The notes: a model not told the origin generated them from the sequence alone. A DNA stretch of 64,000 nt from Bacillota bacterium (GCA_023397655.1 JAEWTW010000043.1:1-64000); one strand, 5' to 3'; positions 16,125 to 25,488 are shown, counted from the first letter of the stretch. A program made the numbers and translations.

Positions 16125-18083
16125 TTAAACCTTGACCATCTCTTCAAACTCGGCTTCGCTGATGACGGCGACGCCCAGCGTCTGCGCCTTGGTCAGCTTG
16201 CTGCCCGCACTCTCTCCCGCCAGCACATAATCCGTCGCCTTGCTGACGGAGGACGCCACCTCACCGCCGAGTGATTCAATGATGTCCGACGCTTCCTTGC
16301 GCGTGTATTTCTCGAGCGTACCCGTCAGCACCACCTTTTTGCCGGTAAATGGAGACTGCTTGGCCGCCTTGCGCTCAAACTGCGGATTGACGCCTGCCTC
16401 CTCCATACGCCGGATGATTCGGCGCAGGCGCTCGTCGATAAAGAAGTCCGCGATGTTTCGTGCGAGTGTAGGCCCCACGCCGTCTATCGTCAGCAGGTCT
16501 TCCTCCGTTGCCGCCGCCAGCACGTCCATACTCCCGTAGCGGTTCGCGAGGTCCTTGCCCGTCTTGGAGCCGATGCCCGGAATACCCAGCGCGTATATAA
16601 ACGCAGCCAGCGGGCGGGTTTTACTGCGCTCAATTGCTGCCCGCAGGTTCTCCGCCTTCTTGTCGCCAAAGCCGGGCAGTTCTTTTAGCTGCTCATAGTC
16701 CAGATAATACAGGTCAGACACGTCGGTCAAGCCCATATGGTCATAAAGCGCCTCCGCAGTCCTGTCCGAAAAAGTCTCGATGTTCATCGCGTCCCGAGAC
16801 GCGAAGTGCGCGATTGCGCGAGTCAGCTGCGGGCGGCACAACAGTATGTTCTCGCAGAACAGGTGCGCACCCTTCTCCGTCACAGGATGCCCGCACGCGG
16901 GGCACGTTTCCGGCGGCACGATATCCTGCGATTCAGGCAGGTATTCCGCGACGCCCAGTATCTCGGGGATCACGTCGCCAGAGCGGCGCAGAAACACGCG
17001 GCAGGGCACCTTCACGCCCTTGCGCTGTATGTCGCCGTAATTATTCAGCGTCGCGCGCGATACAGATACGCCCGCGATGTCCACCGGTTCCAGCACCGCG
17101 CCCGGTGTCAACTTGCCCGTACGCCCCACCTGCCAGATCACTTCCAGCAACGTCGTCGTCTTCTCGTCCGCGGCAAACTTGTAAGCCACTGCCCAGCGGG
17201 GAAACTTCTGCGTAAAACCCAGCCGTTCGCGTGCGGCATAGCTGTCGATCTTGATCACCGCGCCGTCGATCAGGAAATCAAGGCTGCTGCGTTTTTGCTC
17301 CGCCGCGGCGACAGCGCTCATCACGCCTGCGAGGCTGTGTTCCGTCCGCGAAAACTCGCTGACCGGAAAGTGGTTATCTCTCAGAAATTGCAGCATCTCA
17401 TGGTGAGACGCGAACGGTTCGCCGGCCTTATACCCCACGCCGTAGCAGACGAGACTGAGGTTCCGCCTTGCGGTCTCCGCCGGGTCCAGATTGCGCAGCG
17501 CGCCCGCCGCGGCGTTGCGCGCATTCTTCAGCGGCTCATCTGCCGTCTCGTTATATTTCTTCAGCTGCGACAGGCGCATGATGCCCTCGCCCTGCACCTC
17601 CAGCAGCCCCTGATACGGTATGGAAAGCGGCACCGATTTGATCGTCATCACCTGCCGCGTGATCACCTCGCCCACGCTGCCATCGCCGCGTGTGGCCGCG
17701 GAGATGAGCAGCCCTCCTTCGTAGCGCAGGTTCACCGTCAGCCCATCGAACTTGTACTCCACCACATAGGTGTACGGCTCATCGGCTATTCTTTTCGCGC
17801 GCAGCTCCCACGCCTGCAGCTCCTCTTCGGTTCGCACCTTATCCAGGCTGTACAGCGAAGCCAAATGCCCCTGCTTCTCGAATCCGGGCAGCACATCGCC
17901 GCCCACCCGCCTTGTGGGCGAATCGGGCCGCACATAGCCCGTCCGTGCTTCCAGTGCCGTCAGCTCATCATAAAGCACGTCATATTCCGCGTCGCTGACG
18001 GTGGGGTTGTCCAGCGTGTAATAGCGGTAGGCGTGAGCGCTCAGCTCACCAACCAGCGCGTCGATCCTTTGCTTGTCGTCCAT
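16125..18083 (-). CDS. ligA: NAD-dependent DNA ligase LigA
   Basis: A protein of 652 residues with all LigA domains in order. The N-terminal Ia domain has HAYRYYTLDNPTVSDAEYD. The adenylation domain has the catalytic lysine in EYKFDG near residue 110, and an OB domain follows. The zinc finger is CPACG...CENILLC. Helix-hairpin-helix repeats (LPGFGDKKAENL, IPGIGSKTGKDL, IDGVGPTLARNI) precede the C-terminal BRCT. I chose ATG at 18083 because AGAAGGA lies seven bases upstream; a TTG two codons earlier is too close. It seals nicks in replication and repair using NAD+. It follows pcrA by 12 bases, the common pcrA-ligA operon of Bacillota. Confidence 0.96.
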   Translation of the reverse strand: MDDKQRIDALVGELSAHAYRYYTLDNPTVSDAEYDVLYDELTALEARTGYVRPDSPTRRVGGDVLPGFEKQGHLASLYSLDKVRTEEELQAWELRAKRIADEPYTYVVEYKFDGLTVNLRYEGGLLISAATRGDGSVGEVITRQVMTIKSVPLSIPYQGLLEVQGEGIMRLSQLKKYNETADEPLKNARNAAAGALRNLDPAETARRNLSLVCYGVGYKAGEPFASHHEMLQFLRDNHFPVSEFSRTEHSLAGVMSAVAAAEQKRSSLDFLIDGAVIKIDSYAARERLGFTQKFPRWAVAYKFAADEKTTTLLEVIWQVGRTGKLTPGAVLEPVDIAGVSVSRATLNNYGDIQRKGVKVPCRVFLRRSGDVIPEILGVAEYLPESQDIVPPETCPACGHPVTEKGAHLFCENILLCRPQLTRAIAHFASRDAMNIETFSDRTAEALYDHMGLTDVSDLYYLDYEQLKELPGFGDKKAENLRAAIERSKTRPLAAFIYALGIPGIGSKTGKDLANRYGSMDVLAAATEEDLLTIDGVGPTLARNIADFFIDERLRRIIRRMEEAGVNPQFERKAAKQSPFTGKKVVLTGTLEKYTRKEASDIIESLGGEVASSVSKATDYVLAGESAGSKLTKAQTLGVAVISEAEFEEMVKV

Positions 18084-18095
18084 ACACAAGTCCTT

Positions 18096-20318
18096 CTATT
18101 GAATCTCAAGCGGCGCGAACGCCACAAACATCTTCTTCTCTCCGGCGGTGTCGAAGCGCACCACCGCAATCTTTTCCTCGCCCGCGCCGTTGGTGGACAC
18201 GATCTGGCCGCGGCCGAACTTGGGGTGCGACACTACCCGTCCGGTCACAAACTCGTCCGGAGAATGCTGCGCCTTCGATTTAGGCTCTGCAGCGGCTGGC
18301 ATCTTCACGCGGCCCTGCGCGAACGAGTACGGACTGTGGCTGGCCGGCTCGTTCGAGAAGAACGCCGGCGCGTTGCGCTTCACGCCCGCCGGTTCCATGC
18401 AGCCGTCCGGCACCTCGCCGAGGAAGCGCGAACGCTTTGCCTCCATGCGCTCAAACCCGGCCCCAACGCGTACAAACCGCGTGGTGCTCCACGTGAGGTA
18501 CAGCCGCTTCTTCGCACGCGTCATGCCCACGTAGCACAGCCGCCGCTCCTCCTCCACGTCGCCGTCCATCAGGCTGATTTGATGCGGTAGCAGCCCTTCC
18601 TGCAGCCCCACCATGAACACGATAGGGAATTCAAGGCCCTTGGCGCTGTGCAGCGTCATCATCATGATCTTGTCGTCCTCATCGCCCACGTTATCCACAT
18701 CGGATATTAACGCATTGCGCTCAAGGAAGGATTCCAGTGAGGCCCCCTCTCCCGCTTCCCTCTCAAAGTCGGACACACTGCGCAGAAATTCCTCCACGTT
18801 CAGCACACGCATGCGCCCCTCTGCCGTGGTATCCGCCATCAGCGCGGCGCGGAGTCCGGACGCATCGATCACCTTCTCCACCGTTTGCAGCACGGTGCGC
18901 TGCGCCATTTGCCCGCGAATACCGTCCATCATCGCCACAAACGCACCCAGCGCATCCGCCGTTTTTTTGGGAAGCAGACCATCCGCCTCACGGCTCATGC
19001 GCATCAGCGAGCACTGGCTTTCCTGCGCCGCTTCGTTTAGTTTTCCCAGCGACGCCTCGCCGATACCTCGGCGCGGAACACTGACTGCGCGCATGAAACA
19101 AAGGTCCGCGCTCGGATTGCACAGCAGGTTCAGATACGCGAGAACATCCTTGATCTCCTTGCGGTCGTAGAAGCTCTGGCCGCCATATATCACGTACGGC
19201 ACGCCGCGCTCCTTGAACTTGTTCTCCAGCACGCGTGATTGGCTGTTCACGCGGTACAGCACCGCGATGTCGGCAGCGGTATACTTGCCTTCGCGCAGCA
19301 GGCTGGCCACCTTCTCGGCCACGAACTGCGCCTCCTCCATATCGCTCTCCGCCTGAAATTCCAGCGGTTTCTGGCCTGTTGTCGTGGATGACCACAGCTC
19401 TTTGCCCATGCGTGCGCTGTTGTTGCGGATCACGCCGTTGGCCGCGTCCAATATGCCCTGGTGCGAGCGGTAGTTCTGCTCCAGCCGAACCACCTTCGCG
19501 CCCTTGAAGTCCTTCTCGAAGTCCAGTATGTTGGAGATATCCGCGCCGCGCCAGCCATATATCGACTGGTCGTCGTCACCCACCACGAATATATTGCCAT
19601 GCCCGCCCGCCAGCAGCTTCACGATGCGGTACTGCACCGCGTTGGTGTCCTGATACTCGTCCACCATGATGTAGCGGAAGCGCCGCTGGTATTTCTCCAG
19701 CACGTCCGGATACTCTTCAAACAACAGCAGCGTCTTGATCAGCAGGTCGTCAAAATCCAGCGCGTTGCTGGCACGCAGCTTGTCCTCGTACCGCGCGTAC
19801 ACGCGGGCCGTCAGCTTCACCGTATCGCCGTTTGCGGAAGCCTGTTTGTATTGTTCCACGTACTGTGCCGGGTTTACGCCGTCGTTCTTCGCCCTGCTGA
19901 CGGCGTTGCGCGCGCTGCGCGGGTCGATCACTTCCTTATCGATATCCAGCTCCTTCAGACACTCCTTGACCACGGTCAGCGCGTCCGTCGCGTCGTATAT
20001 CGAAAAACCCCTCGAATAACCCAGCCGGTCGCCTTCCATGCGCATCAGCTTCGCGCACATTGCGTGGAAGGTGGAAACCCACATTTCGCCCGCGTCCGGC
20101 ACCAGCGCCTCAATGCGCTGCTTCATTTCTGCCGCCGCTTTATTGGTAAACGTCAGCGCCAGTATCTGCCACGGCGCTGTCCCCTGTTCAATCAGATGTG
20201 CCGCCCGTGTGGTGAGCACGCGCGTTTTGCCGGAACCGGCTCCCGCCAGCACCAGCACAGCCCCCTCGGTCTGCAGCACCGCCTCCCGCTGCTTGTCATT
20301 CAGTCCGTTCAGATTCAT
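18096..20318 (-). CDS. pcrA: ATP-dependent 3'-5' DNA helicase PcrA/UvrD
   Basis: A protein of 740 residues of helicase superfamily 1. Walker A is AGAGSGKTRV near residue 26. Other motifs are ALTFTNKAAAEMK (Ia), VDEYQDTN (II), GDDDQSIYGWRGA (III), LEQNYRS (IV) and TLHSAKGLEFPIVF (V). The C-terminus ends with a Tudor-like segment (GRVVSHPKFGRGQIVS) that in PcrA binds RNA polymerase. It unwinds DNA in excision repair and plasmid replication. Its start overlaps the end of yerC by 23 bases, so yerC-pcrA-ligA appear co-transcribed. Confidence 0.96.
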   Translation of the reverse strand: MNLNGLNDKQREAVLQTEGAVLVLAGAGSGKTRVLTTRAAHLIEQGTAPWQILALTFTNKAAAEMKQRIEALVPDAGEMWVSTFHAMCAKLMRMEGDRLGYSRGFSIYDATDALTVVKECLKELDIDKEVIDPRSARNAVSRAKNDGVNPAQYVEQYKQASANGDTVKLTARVYARYEDKLRASNALDFDDLLIKTLLLFEEYPDVLEKYQRRFRYIMVDEYQDTNAVQYRIVKLLAGGHGNIFVVGDDDQSIYGWRGADISNILDFEKDFKGAKVVRLEQNYRSHQGILDAANGVIRNNSARMGKELWSSTTTGQKPLEFQAESDMEEAQFVAEKVASLLREGKYTAADIAVLYRVNSQSRVLENKFKERGVPYVIYGGQSFYDRKEIKDVLAYLNLLCNPSADLCFMRAVSVPRRGIGEASLGKLNEAAQESQCSLMRMSREADGLLPKKTADALGAFVAMMDGIRGQMAQRTVLQTVEKVIDASGLRAALMADTTAEGRMRVLNVEEFLRSVSDFEREAGEGASLESFLERNALISDVDNVGDEDDKIMMMTLHSAKGLEFPIVFMVGLQEGLLPHQISLMDGDVEEERRLCYVGMTRAKKRLYLTWSTTRFVRVGAGFERMEAKRSRFLGEVPDGCMEPAGVKRNAPAFFSNEPASHSPYSFAQGRVKMPAAAEPKSKAQHSPDEFVTGRVVSHPKFGRGQIVSTNGAGEEKIAVVRFDTAGEKKMFVAFAPLEIQ

Positions 20319-20613
20319 CTGTCCTCCCTGATAGTCGTTTTAGTGCCATGCCGTATCCGCCCGTGCCGTACAGCAAGCAGCGGTTTACGCGGCTGATCGT
20401 CGCCGTGCTCGCGCCCGTCTGCGTGGAAATATCATGGCAGGTATGCTTGTCCTTCAGCAGCTGTGCCACCTTGAAGCGCTGGGCAATGGAGTTCAGCTCG
20501 GATATCGTGCACAGATCGTCAAAGAACATGTAGCATTCCTCCACCGATTCCAATGTCAGTATCGCCTCAAACAGCTTGTCCATATCATGGGATTTCAGCT
20601 TTGACTCGTACAT
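20296..20613 (-). CDS. yerC: YerC/YecD-type TrpR-related DNA-binding protein
   Basis: A protein of 105 residues; ATG at 20613 has AAGGAGG five bases upstream, while upstream in-frame codons have none. The TrpR/YerC helix-turn-helix is clear: SELNSIAQRFKVAQLL, then DISTQTGASTATISRVNRCL. Family members are small transcriptional regulators found next to pcrA in Clostridia and Bacilli, with no firmly established target. It leads the yerC-pcrA-ligA operon. Confidence 0.9.
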   Translation of the reverse strand: MYESKLKSHDMDKLFEAILTLESVEECYMFFDDLCTISELNSIAQRFKVAQLLKDKHTCHDISTQTGASTATISRVNRCLLYGTGGYGMALKRLSGRTDESERTE

Positions 20614-20640
20614 GTTTGCCTCCTTCTTAGCCGTTCCTGC

Positions 20641-20775
20641 TTGGTGATAAGCCTTTGGCTTTTCACCAGTGTTCCGGCTTTGTTCGCTGCGCCTCGTTCT
20701 GGGCGCTGCGCGCCAGAAACTTCGCAAAGCCACAAAGTGTGGGCTGCGCGGGCAAAGCCCGACTTGCCCACATTA
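20641..20775. other. Structured intergenic region with three inverted repeats
   Basis: Three hairpins lie in 135 bases: TGGTGATAAGCC/GGCTTTTCACCA (20643-20668 region), GTTCTGGGCGC/GCGCCAGAAAC (about 20697-20722), and a nested one with outer arms TGTGGGC/GCCCACA and inner CGGGC/GCCCG (about 20738-20773). None has a U-tract in either direction. It lies between the FAH gene and yerC. It may be a repetitive extragenic element or a structured leader of yerC. Confidence 0.5.
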
Positions 20776-20789
20776 ATAAATAAATAAGT

Positions 20790-21542
20790 TTAAACCACGC
20801 TGTTGCGCAGCGTCTCCAGACCTTCGATGCGTATCTCGATCACGCTGCCGCGGCGCATCGGCCCGATGCCCTCCGGCGTGCCCGTCGCGATGATGTCGCC
20901 GGGCAGCAGCGTCATGCACTCGCTGATGAAGCTCACCACTTCAGTGGGCCCAAACAGCATATCGGTCGTGTTCCCGTCCTGCTTGCCTTCTCCGTCCAGC
21001 ACACTCTGCACACGCTTGTTCTCAGGGTCAAAATCCGTATCGATATACGGCCCGACCGGACAGAACGTATCAAAAGATTTCCCGCGCGTCCACTGCCCGT
21101 CCGCCTTCTGCAAGTCACGGGCTGTGACGTCGTTGAGAGCTGTATAGCCAAATATATACTTGTGGGCTTCCTCGGGCGTCACGTTTTTGCATGTCTTGCC
21201 GATCACCACCGCCAGCTCCGCTTCGTAGTCTACCTTTGCCGACGCCTCCGGCCACACAATCGCCTCTCCATGCGCGATCATTGCAGTCGACGGCTTCATA
21301 AATATGACCGGCCGCCCCAGCAAAGTCTCTTTCATCTCGGCGGCATGCTTGGCGTAGTTGAGCCCCACCGCCACAATCTTGCTGGGCTCGGACGGTGGCA
21401 GCAGCTTCACCTCACTCAGTCCGTATTCCTCTCCTGTATACTGCACGCCATCATACGGCGGGCTATTCAGTCGCCTGACGCAGCCGCCTTCCAGTACAGC
21501 GTAAAAAGCCTGTCCGTCCTTTTGCGCCCTTAAAATCCTCAT
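20790..21542 (-). CDS. Fumarylacetoacetate hydrolase family protein
   Basis: A protein of 250 residues; ATG at 21542 has GAGGAG six bases upstream. The FAH catalytic core shows VGLNYAKHAAEM, the metal-binding KVDYEAELAVVIGK, then GYTALNDVTARDLQ, and the C-terminal IATGTPEGIGPMRRG. Members hydrolyse or decarboxylate 2-keto-acid-type substrates with a divalent metal (for example fumarylpyruvate or oxaloacetate). The short N-terminal domain fits the YcgM/FAHD1-like group, so oxaloacetate decarboxylation or acylpyruvate hydrolysis is possible. No catabolic operon surrounds it, so the substrate is open. Confidence 0.88.
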   Translation of the reverse strand: MRILRAQKDGQAFYAVLEGGCVRRLNSPPYDGVQYTGEEYGLSEVKLLPPSEPSKIVAVGLNYAKHAAEMKETLLGRPVIFMKPSTAMIAHGEAIVWPEASAKVDYEAELAVVIGKTCKNVTPEEAHKYIFGYTALNDVTARDLQKADGQWTRGKSFDTFCPVGPYIDTDFDPENKRVQSVLDGEGKQDGNTTDMLFGPTEVVSFISECMTLLPGDIIATGTPEGIGPMRRGSVIEIRIEGLETLRNSVV

Positions 21543-21579
21543 AAAAATCTCCTCACCATGGCCCCGGAATTCGGGGTAA

Positions 21580-21612
21580 AAAAATATAAGAGTCCTGCTC
21601 TTATATTTTATC
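21580..21612 (-). terminator. Terminator of the SSB-like gene
   Basis: On the minus strand ATATAAGAG and CTCTTATAT form a nine-bp stem with a five-base loop, followed by a run of Ts. Confidence 0.82.
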
Positions 21613-21636
21613 ATATAACGGCGCTTTTTCAAAAGC

Positions 21637-22239
21637 TTATTCCATCTCTTTGTGCAATCTCGCGATGGACACCTCATAAGCCGTCCGCACAGCCACATCG
21701 CCATTTTCCAGCTGCTTTTCGTATTCGCGCGACTGCACACGCCCGCTCATCGATATTTTGTCGCCCACATCAAAGCCCGCCGCGTACCGCGCGTTGCGTC
21801 CCCACACGATGCAGGGAATGTAGTCGGATTTGTTATACGCGCGGTTCACTGCGATCAGCAGGTCGGTGATCTCACGTCCGAACGGCGTCACGCGGAACAC
21901 AGGCGGCTTGCACACAAAGCCCTTGAGCTCGATCTCATTGGCCGCAGCCGGGCACTCCGCCATTTCCCGTGCGAATATGGTCAGATACAGCCGCGCCCGT
22001 CCGTCCACCAGCTTGTTATACGAACGCAGCTGTCCCTTCACGCTCACCAGAGCACCTTCGCACATCGGATGCTGCTCCAGCAGCCGTTCCGATACCGTCA
22101 CAGGCAGCAGATCGGCCTTCTCGCTCAGGCGTGCGCACTCCAGACAAAATGTGTAGAACGCCTCTCCGTATATCTTATGCGACAGCGTAAGGCCGCTCAA
22201 ACGTCCGGCCACGCTGACGCTGTTTGTCGTTTCCTGCAT
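21637..22239 (-). CDS. SSB-like protein with tandem OB-fold pattern
   Basis: A protein of 200 residues. The C-terminal half resembles bacterial single-stranded DNA-binding protein (ELKGFVCKPPVFRVTPFGREI, YIPCIVWGRNAR, GDKISMSGRVQSREY). The N-terminal half (about 7-100) has a similar cadence (SVSVAGRLSG, FYTFCLECAR, GALVSVKGQLRSYN), which suggests a second, diverged OB fold. It lacks the acidic DDDIPF-type tail of replicative SSB. It is probably a secondary ssDNA-binding protein rather than the essential SSB. It ends with its own terminator. Confidence 0.78.
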   Translation of the reverse strand: MQETTNSVSVAGRLSGLTLSHKIYGEAFYTFCLECARLSEKADLLPVTVSERLLEQHPMCEGALVSVKGQLRSYNKLVDGRARLYLTIFAREMAECPAAANEIELKGFVCKPPVFRVTPFGREITDLLIAVNRAYNKSDYIPCIVWGRNARYAAGFDVGDKISMSGRVQSREYEKQLENGDVAVRTAYEVSIARLHKEME

Positions 22240-22263
22240 ACGTCATCCCCAAATCGTTTGTCG

Positions 22264-23037
22264 TCAGTCCTCAAAGTAACGTTGCGTGCCCGTCGCATCC
22301 ACAATAGCGTCTCCGTCCAGCAGCAGATCAGACACCGTCACGATCTTAAACCCCTGTTCGCGCAGCCCCAGTATCACAGCAGCGATCGCCTCTGATGTCG
22401 CGGGCATGTTGTTCTGGAACATAATGATATCGCCGCCTTTGACCGACCTTAGCACACCGTCCGCGATCTTGGCAGAGTCGTAGCCTTTCCAATCCTTGGC
22501 GTCCAGGCTCCATTTGACAGGGATATAACCTTCGCCCTCCAATGCCATGATCGACTCGGTGTTGAACGCACCGTAAGGCATGCGAATGATCTGCGTATCG
22601 AATCCGGTCTTGTCAAAAAGCATCGTTTTGGCTTCACCTGCGTCGGCCAGCACCTCTTCCGCGGTCATATCCGGATAACGTGAGTGGTTCATCGAATGGC
22701 TGGCGATCTCGTTTCCGCTTTTTGAGAGAGCGTCCAACGCTTCCGGATTGTCCTTCGCCCACAGCCCCATCACGAAGAACGTGGCCTTGGCGCTTTCATT
22801 GTCCAGCACCTTCAGAATGTCCTGAGTGTAATCCGCGTCGCCGAACGCCGTATCGATCGTCAGTGCCACCGCTTTCTCTTCCGTATTGACGCGGCAGATC
22901 GGCATGGGCTCCGACATCGATGTCGCTGGCGTTGCATCATTCAGCGCCACCTGTGTATACACAATAGCCCCGATAATGAGCAGTAAAAATATCCCCGCTC
23001 GAATCAGAGTTTTTTTCTTTACCACGAATATGCGCAT
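22264..23037 (-). CDS. Polysaccharide deacetylase (PdaB-like, membrane-anchored)
   Basis: A protein of 257 residues with one N-terminal membrane anchor (about 10-29, LIRAGIFLLLIIGAIVY). It then has the NodB homology domain: motif 1 ALTIDTAFGD (not the common TFDDGP; closer to the FDISWG form of sporulation PdaB proteins), motif 2 HSMNH, and motif 3 RMPYGAFN. It probably removes acetyl groups from peptidoglycan amino sugars outside the membrane. The variant first motif replaces the second aspartate by threonine, so metal binding may differ. It lies between the SSB-like gene and pnp with its own spacing. Confidence 0.85.
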   Translation of the reverse strand: MRIFVVKKKTLIRAGIFLLLIIGAIVYTQVALNDATPATSMSEPMPICRVNTEEKAVALTIDTAFGDADYTQDILKVLDNESAKATFFVMGLWAKDNPEALDALSKSGNEIASHSMNHSRYPDMTAEEVLADAGEAKTMLFDKTGFDTQIIRMPYGAFNTESIMALEGEGYIPVKWSLDAKDWKGYDSAKIADGVLRSVKGGDIIMFQNNMPATSEAIAAVILGLREQGFKIVTVSDLLLDGDAIVDATGTQRYFED

Positions 23038-23183
23038 AACAACACCGCCTTAAATAGTCGATTAGGATATAATAATAAGTATTGTATAAGCCGCGCAATT
23101 ATGCGTAGGCAGCCAAATAAGGCGGCCCTTCCGCTTCAATGCAGCACCGTTTTTATTCCTTAGTGGATTTGCTGAAGCGCATA

Positions 23184-23220
23184 AAAAAGCCGCTGTGATT
23201 TCACTCACGAGCGGCTTCAT
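23184..23220 (-). terminator. pnp terminator
   Basis: On the minus strand AAGCCGCT and AGCGGCTT form the stem, followed by TTTTTTATG, just after the pnp stop. Confidence 0.9.
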
Positions 23221-23246
23221 TTGAACGGATTTGTCTATTTCAGTTC

Positions 23247-25373
23247 TTATTCCTTAGGGGCTTCGCTCTTGTCGCCTTTCTTTCTGTCCTCCGGCAGCAG
23301 ACCCTTGCGCGTGAGGTTCACGCGGCCCTGCTTGTCGATCTCCGTCACGCGAACCAGTATCTCGTCGCCGATGTTGACAACGTCTTCCACGCGGTTCACA
23401 TGTTCGTTGGACAGCTTGGAGATATGTACCAGACCGTCCTTGCCGGGAGCCAGCTCGACGAACGCGCCGAAGTTCATGATGCGCACCACTTTGCCGAGGT
23501 ACACATTGCCCACTTCGATGTCCTTGACGATCGCGTCGATGGCGGCGCGCGCCTTGTCGGCGGCGGCCTCGTCTGCGGAGAGAATGAACACACGCCCGTC
23601 GTCCTCCAGGTCGATCTTCACGCCCGTGTCAGCAATGATCTTGTTGATAACCTTGCCGCCCGAACCGATGACCTCGCGGATCTTCTCGGGATCAATGGTG
23701 AACTGGTAAATGCGCGGTGCGTATTTGGACAGGTTGTCTCGCGCGGCCGGCAGCACCGCGTTCATTTTATCGAGAATGAACATACGGCCTTCATGTGCTT
23801 GCGCGAGCGCCCGTGTCAGTATCTGCTCGTCGATACCCTTGATCTTGATATCCATCTGTATGGCGGTGATGCCTTTGGACGTGCCGGCAACCTTAAAGTC
23901 CATGTCGCCGAAGAAGTCTTCCAGACCCTGGATGTCTGTCAGTATGGCGATATTGCCCGTGTTGTCGTCCTTGATGAGGCCCATCGCCACGCCGGCCACC
24001 GGCGCTTTCAGCGGCACGCCTGCGTCCATCAGGGACAGTGAGCTGGCGCAAACGCTGGCCTGGGAGGTCGATCCGTTGGAGCTGATGCACTCAGACACCG
24101 TACGGATGGCATAAGGGAATTCCTCTTCGCTGGGCAGCACCGGAATCAATGCCCGCTCTGCCAGAGCGCCATGGCCTGTTTCGCGGCGGCTCGTGCTGCG
24201 CATCATCTTCGCTTCGCCCGTGGAATACGGCGGCATGTTGTAGTGGTGCATGTAGCGCTTGCCTTCCACGTCCGAAATGCCGTCCAGACGCTGAGCTTCG
24301 CTGATGGAGCCAAGCGTCGTCAGCGTGAGCGCCTGTGTCTCGCCGCGGGTAAACATCGCGCTGCCGTGAGTGCGGGCAAAGAGGCCCACCTCCACGGATA
24401 TCGGGCGGATCTCGGTCATCGCGCGTCCGTCGGGGCGAATGCCCTTGTTGATGATACGGTCGCGCACAAGTTCTTTTCTCAGCGCGTAAAGCACGTTCTG
24501 TATATCGCCGGCGTTGTCCGGATACTCTTCCGCAAAATGCGCCAGCACGTCGGCCGTCATCTCCTCTGTCCGCTCCTCGCGCACAGACCGCTCGGTGGTG
24601 TCGATGCTGTAAGCCACCTTTTCTGTTGCGTATTCACGCACCTTGGCTTCCAGTTCCTCATCCGCGTGATAGATTTCCACTTCCATCTTGGGCTTGCCCA
24701 CTTCGGCCACAATACCCTCGATGACTGTAATGATCTTTTTGATTTCCTCATGGGCCAGCAGTATCGCGTCCAGCATCTCCTTTTCGGAGATCTCGTTCGC
24801 GCCCGCCTCCACCATCATCACGGCGTCCTTGGTGCCGGAGACGGTCAGGTCCAGCACGCTCTTGTCGCGCTGAGCCGAATCGGGGTTGATCACATATTCG
24901 CCGTCCACCATGCCGATCACCACTGAAGCAGTGGGGCCCGCAAAGGGGATATCGGAAATGGACAGCGCCACCGACGAGCCGATCATGCCGTACACGGCCG
25001 GGGGCACGTCCTGCTCCACCGACAACACGGTACCAACCACCTGCACGTCGTTGTAATAGCCCTTGGGAAACAGCGGCCGGATCGGTCTGTCGATCAGTCT
25101 TGATGTTAAAATCGCCTTCTCGGACGGGCGCCCCTCACGCTTGATGAAGCCGCCGGGTATCTTGCCCACCGAATACATCTTCTCTTCAAACTCCACGCTC
25201 AGCGGGAAAAAGTCAATGCCCGCCCGCGCCGTTTTGGACGCCGTCGCTGTCACCAGCACCGCCGTCTCACCGCACCGGATCAGACAGGTGCCGTTAGCCT
25301 GCTGGGCAAATTTGCCCGTCTCTATCGTCAGCGTTCTGCCGGCGACGTCCATGTTAAATACTCTGTGTTCCAT
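23247..25373 (-). CDS. pnp: Polyribonucleotide nucleotidyltransferase (PNPase)
   Basis: A protein of 708 residues with two RNase PH domains, an alpha-helical linker, a KH domain (YQFTIDPEKIREVIGSGGKV, near 560) and an S1 domain (VGNVYLGKVVRIMNFGAFVE, about 620-690). The active-site region contains GDMDFKVAGTSKGITA. It degrades RNA 3' to 5' by phosphorolysis, releasing nucleoside diphosphates. Its C-terminus is a short charged tail. It follows rpsO, the conserved rpsO-pnp arrangement; ATG at 25373 has GAAGGAG upstream. Confidence 0.97.
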   Translation of the reverse strand: MEHRVFNMDVAGRTLTIETGKFAQQANGTCLIRCGETAVLVTATASKTARAGIDFFPLSVEFEEKMYSVGKIPGGFIKREGRPSEKAILTSRLIDRPIRPLFPKGYYNDVQVVGTVLSVEQDVPPAVYGMIGSSVALSISDIPFAGPTASVVIGMVDGEYVINPDSAQRDKSVLDLTVSGTKDAVMMVEAGANEISEKEMLDAILLAHEEIKKIITVIEGIVAEVGKPKMEVEIYHADEELEAKVREYATEKVAYSIDTTERSVREERTEEMTADVLAHFAEEYPDNAGDIQNVLYALRKELVRDRIINKGIRPDGRAMTEIRPISVEVGLFARTHGSAMFTRGETQALTLTTLGSISEAQRLDGISDVEGKRYMHHYNMPPYSTGEAKMMRSTSRRETGHGALAERALIPVLPSEEEFPYAIRTVSECISSNGSTSQASVCASSLSLMDAGVPLKAPVAGVAMGLIKDDNTGNIAILTDIQGLEDFFGDMDFKVAGTSKGITAIQMDIKIKGIDEQILTRALAQAHEGRMFILDKMNAVLPAARDNLSKYAPRIYQFTIDPEKIREVIGSGGKVINKIIADTGVKIDLEDDGRVFILSADEAAADKARAAIDAIVKDIEVGNVYLGKVVRIMNFGAFVELAPGKDGLVHISKLSNEHVNRVEDVVNIGDEILVRVTEIDKQGRVNLTRKGLLPEDRKKGDKSEAPKE

Positions 25374-25460
25374 TTTTAATTACTCCTTCTTTCCTTAACC
25401 GGACCCTGCGCACCTGCGCAGTGCCCCATGCTTACCGCATGCTGTTTTTTAAATGAACAA

Positions 25461-25488
25461 ATAATAGAGCGGTCGCCCGCTCTATCAG
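25461..25488 (-). terminator. Hairpin after rpsO
   Basis: AGAGCGG and CCGCTCT with a four-base loop lie just after the rpsO stop on the minus strand, followed by an ATTATTTG stretch rather than a clean T-run. It may be an attenuator or processing site between rpsO and pnp. Confidence 0.55.

Noticed and set aside
16737..18590. Very long plus-strand frame antisense to ligA and pcrA
   Set aside because: It is a GC-rich antisense shadow of two well-defined genes with His/Arg-rich translation and no signals.
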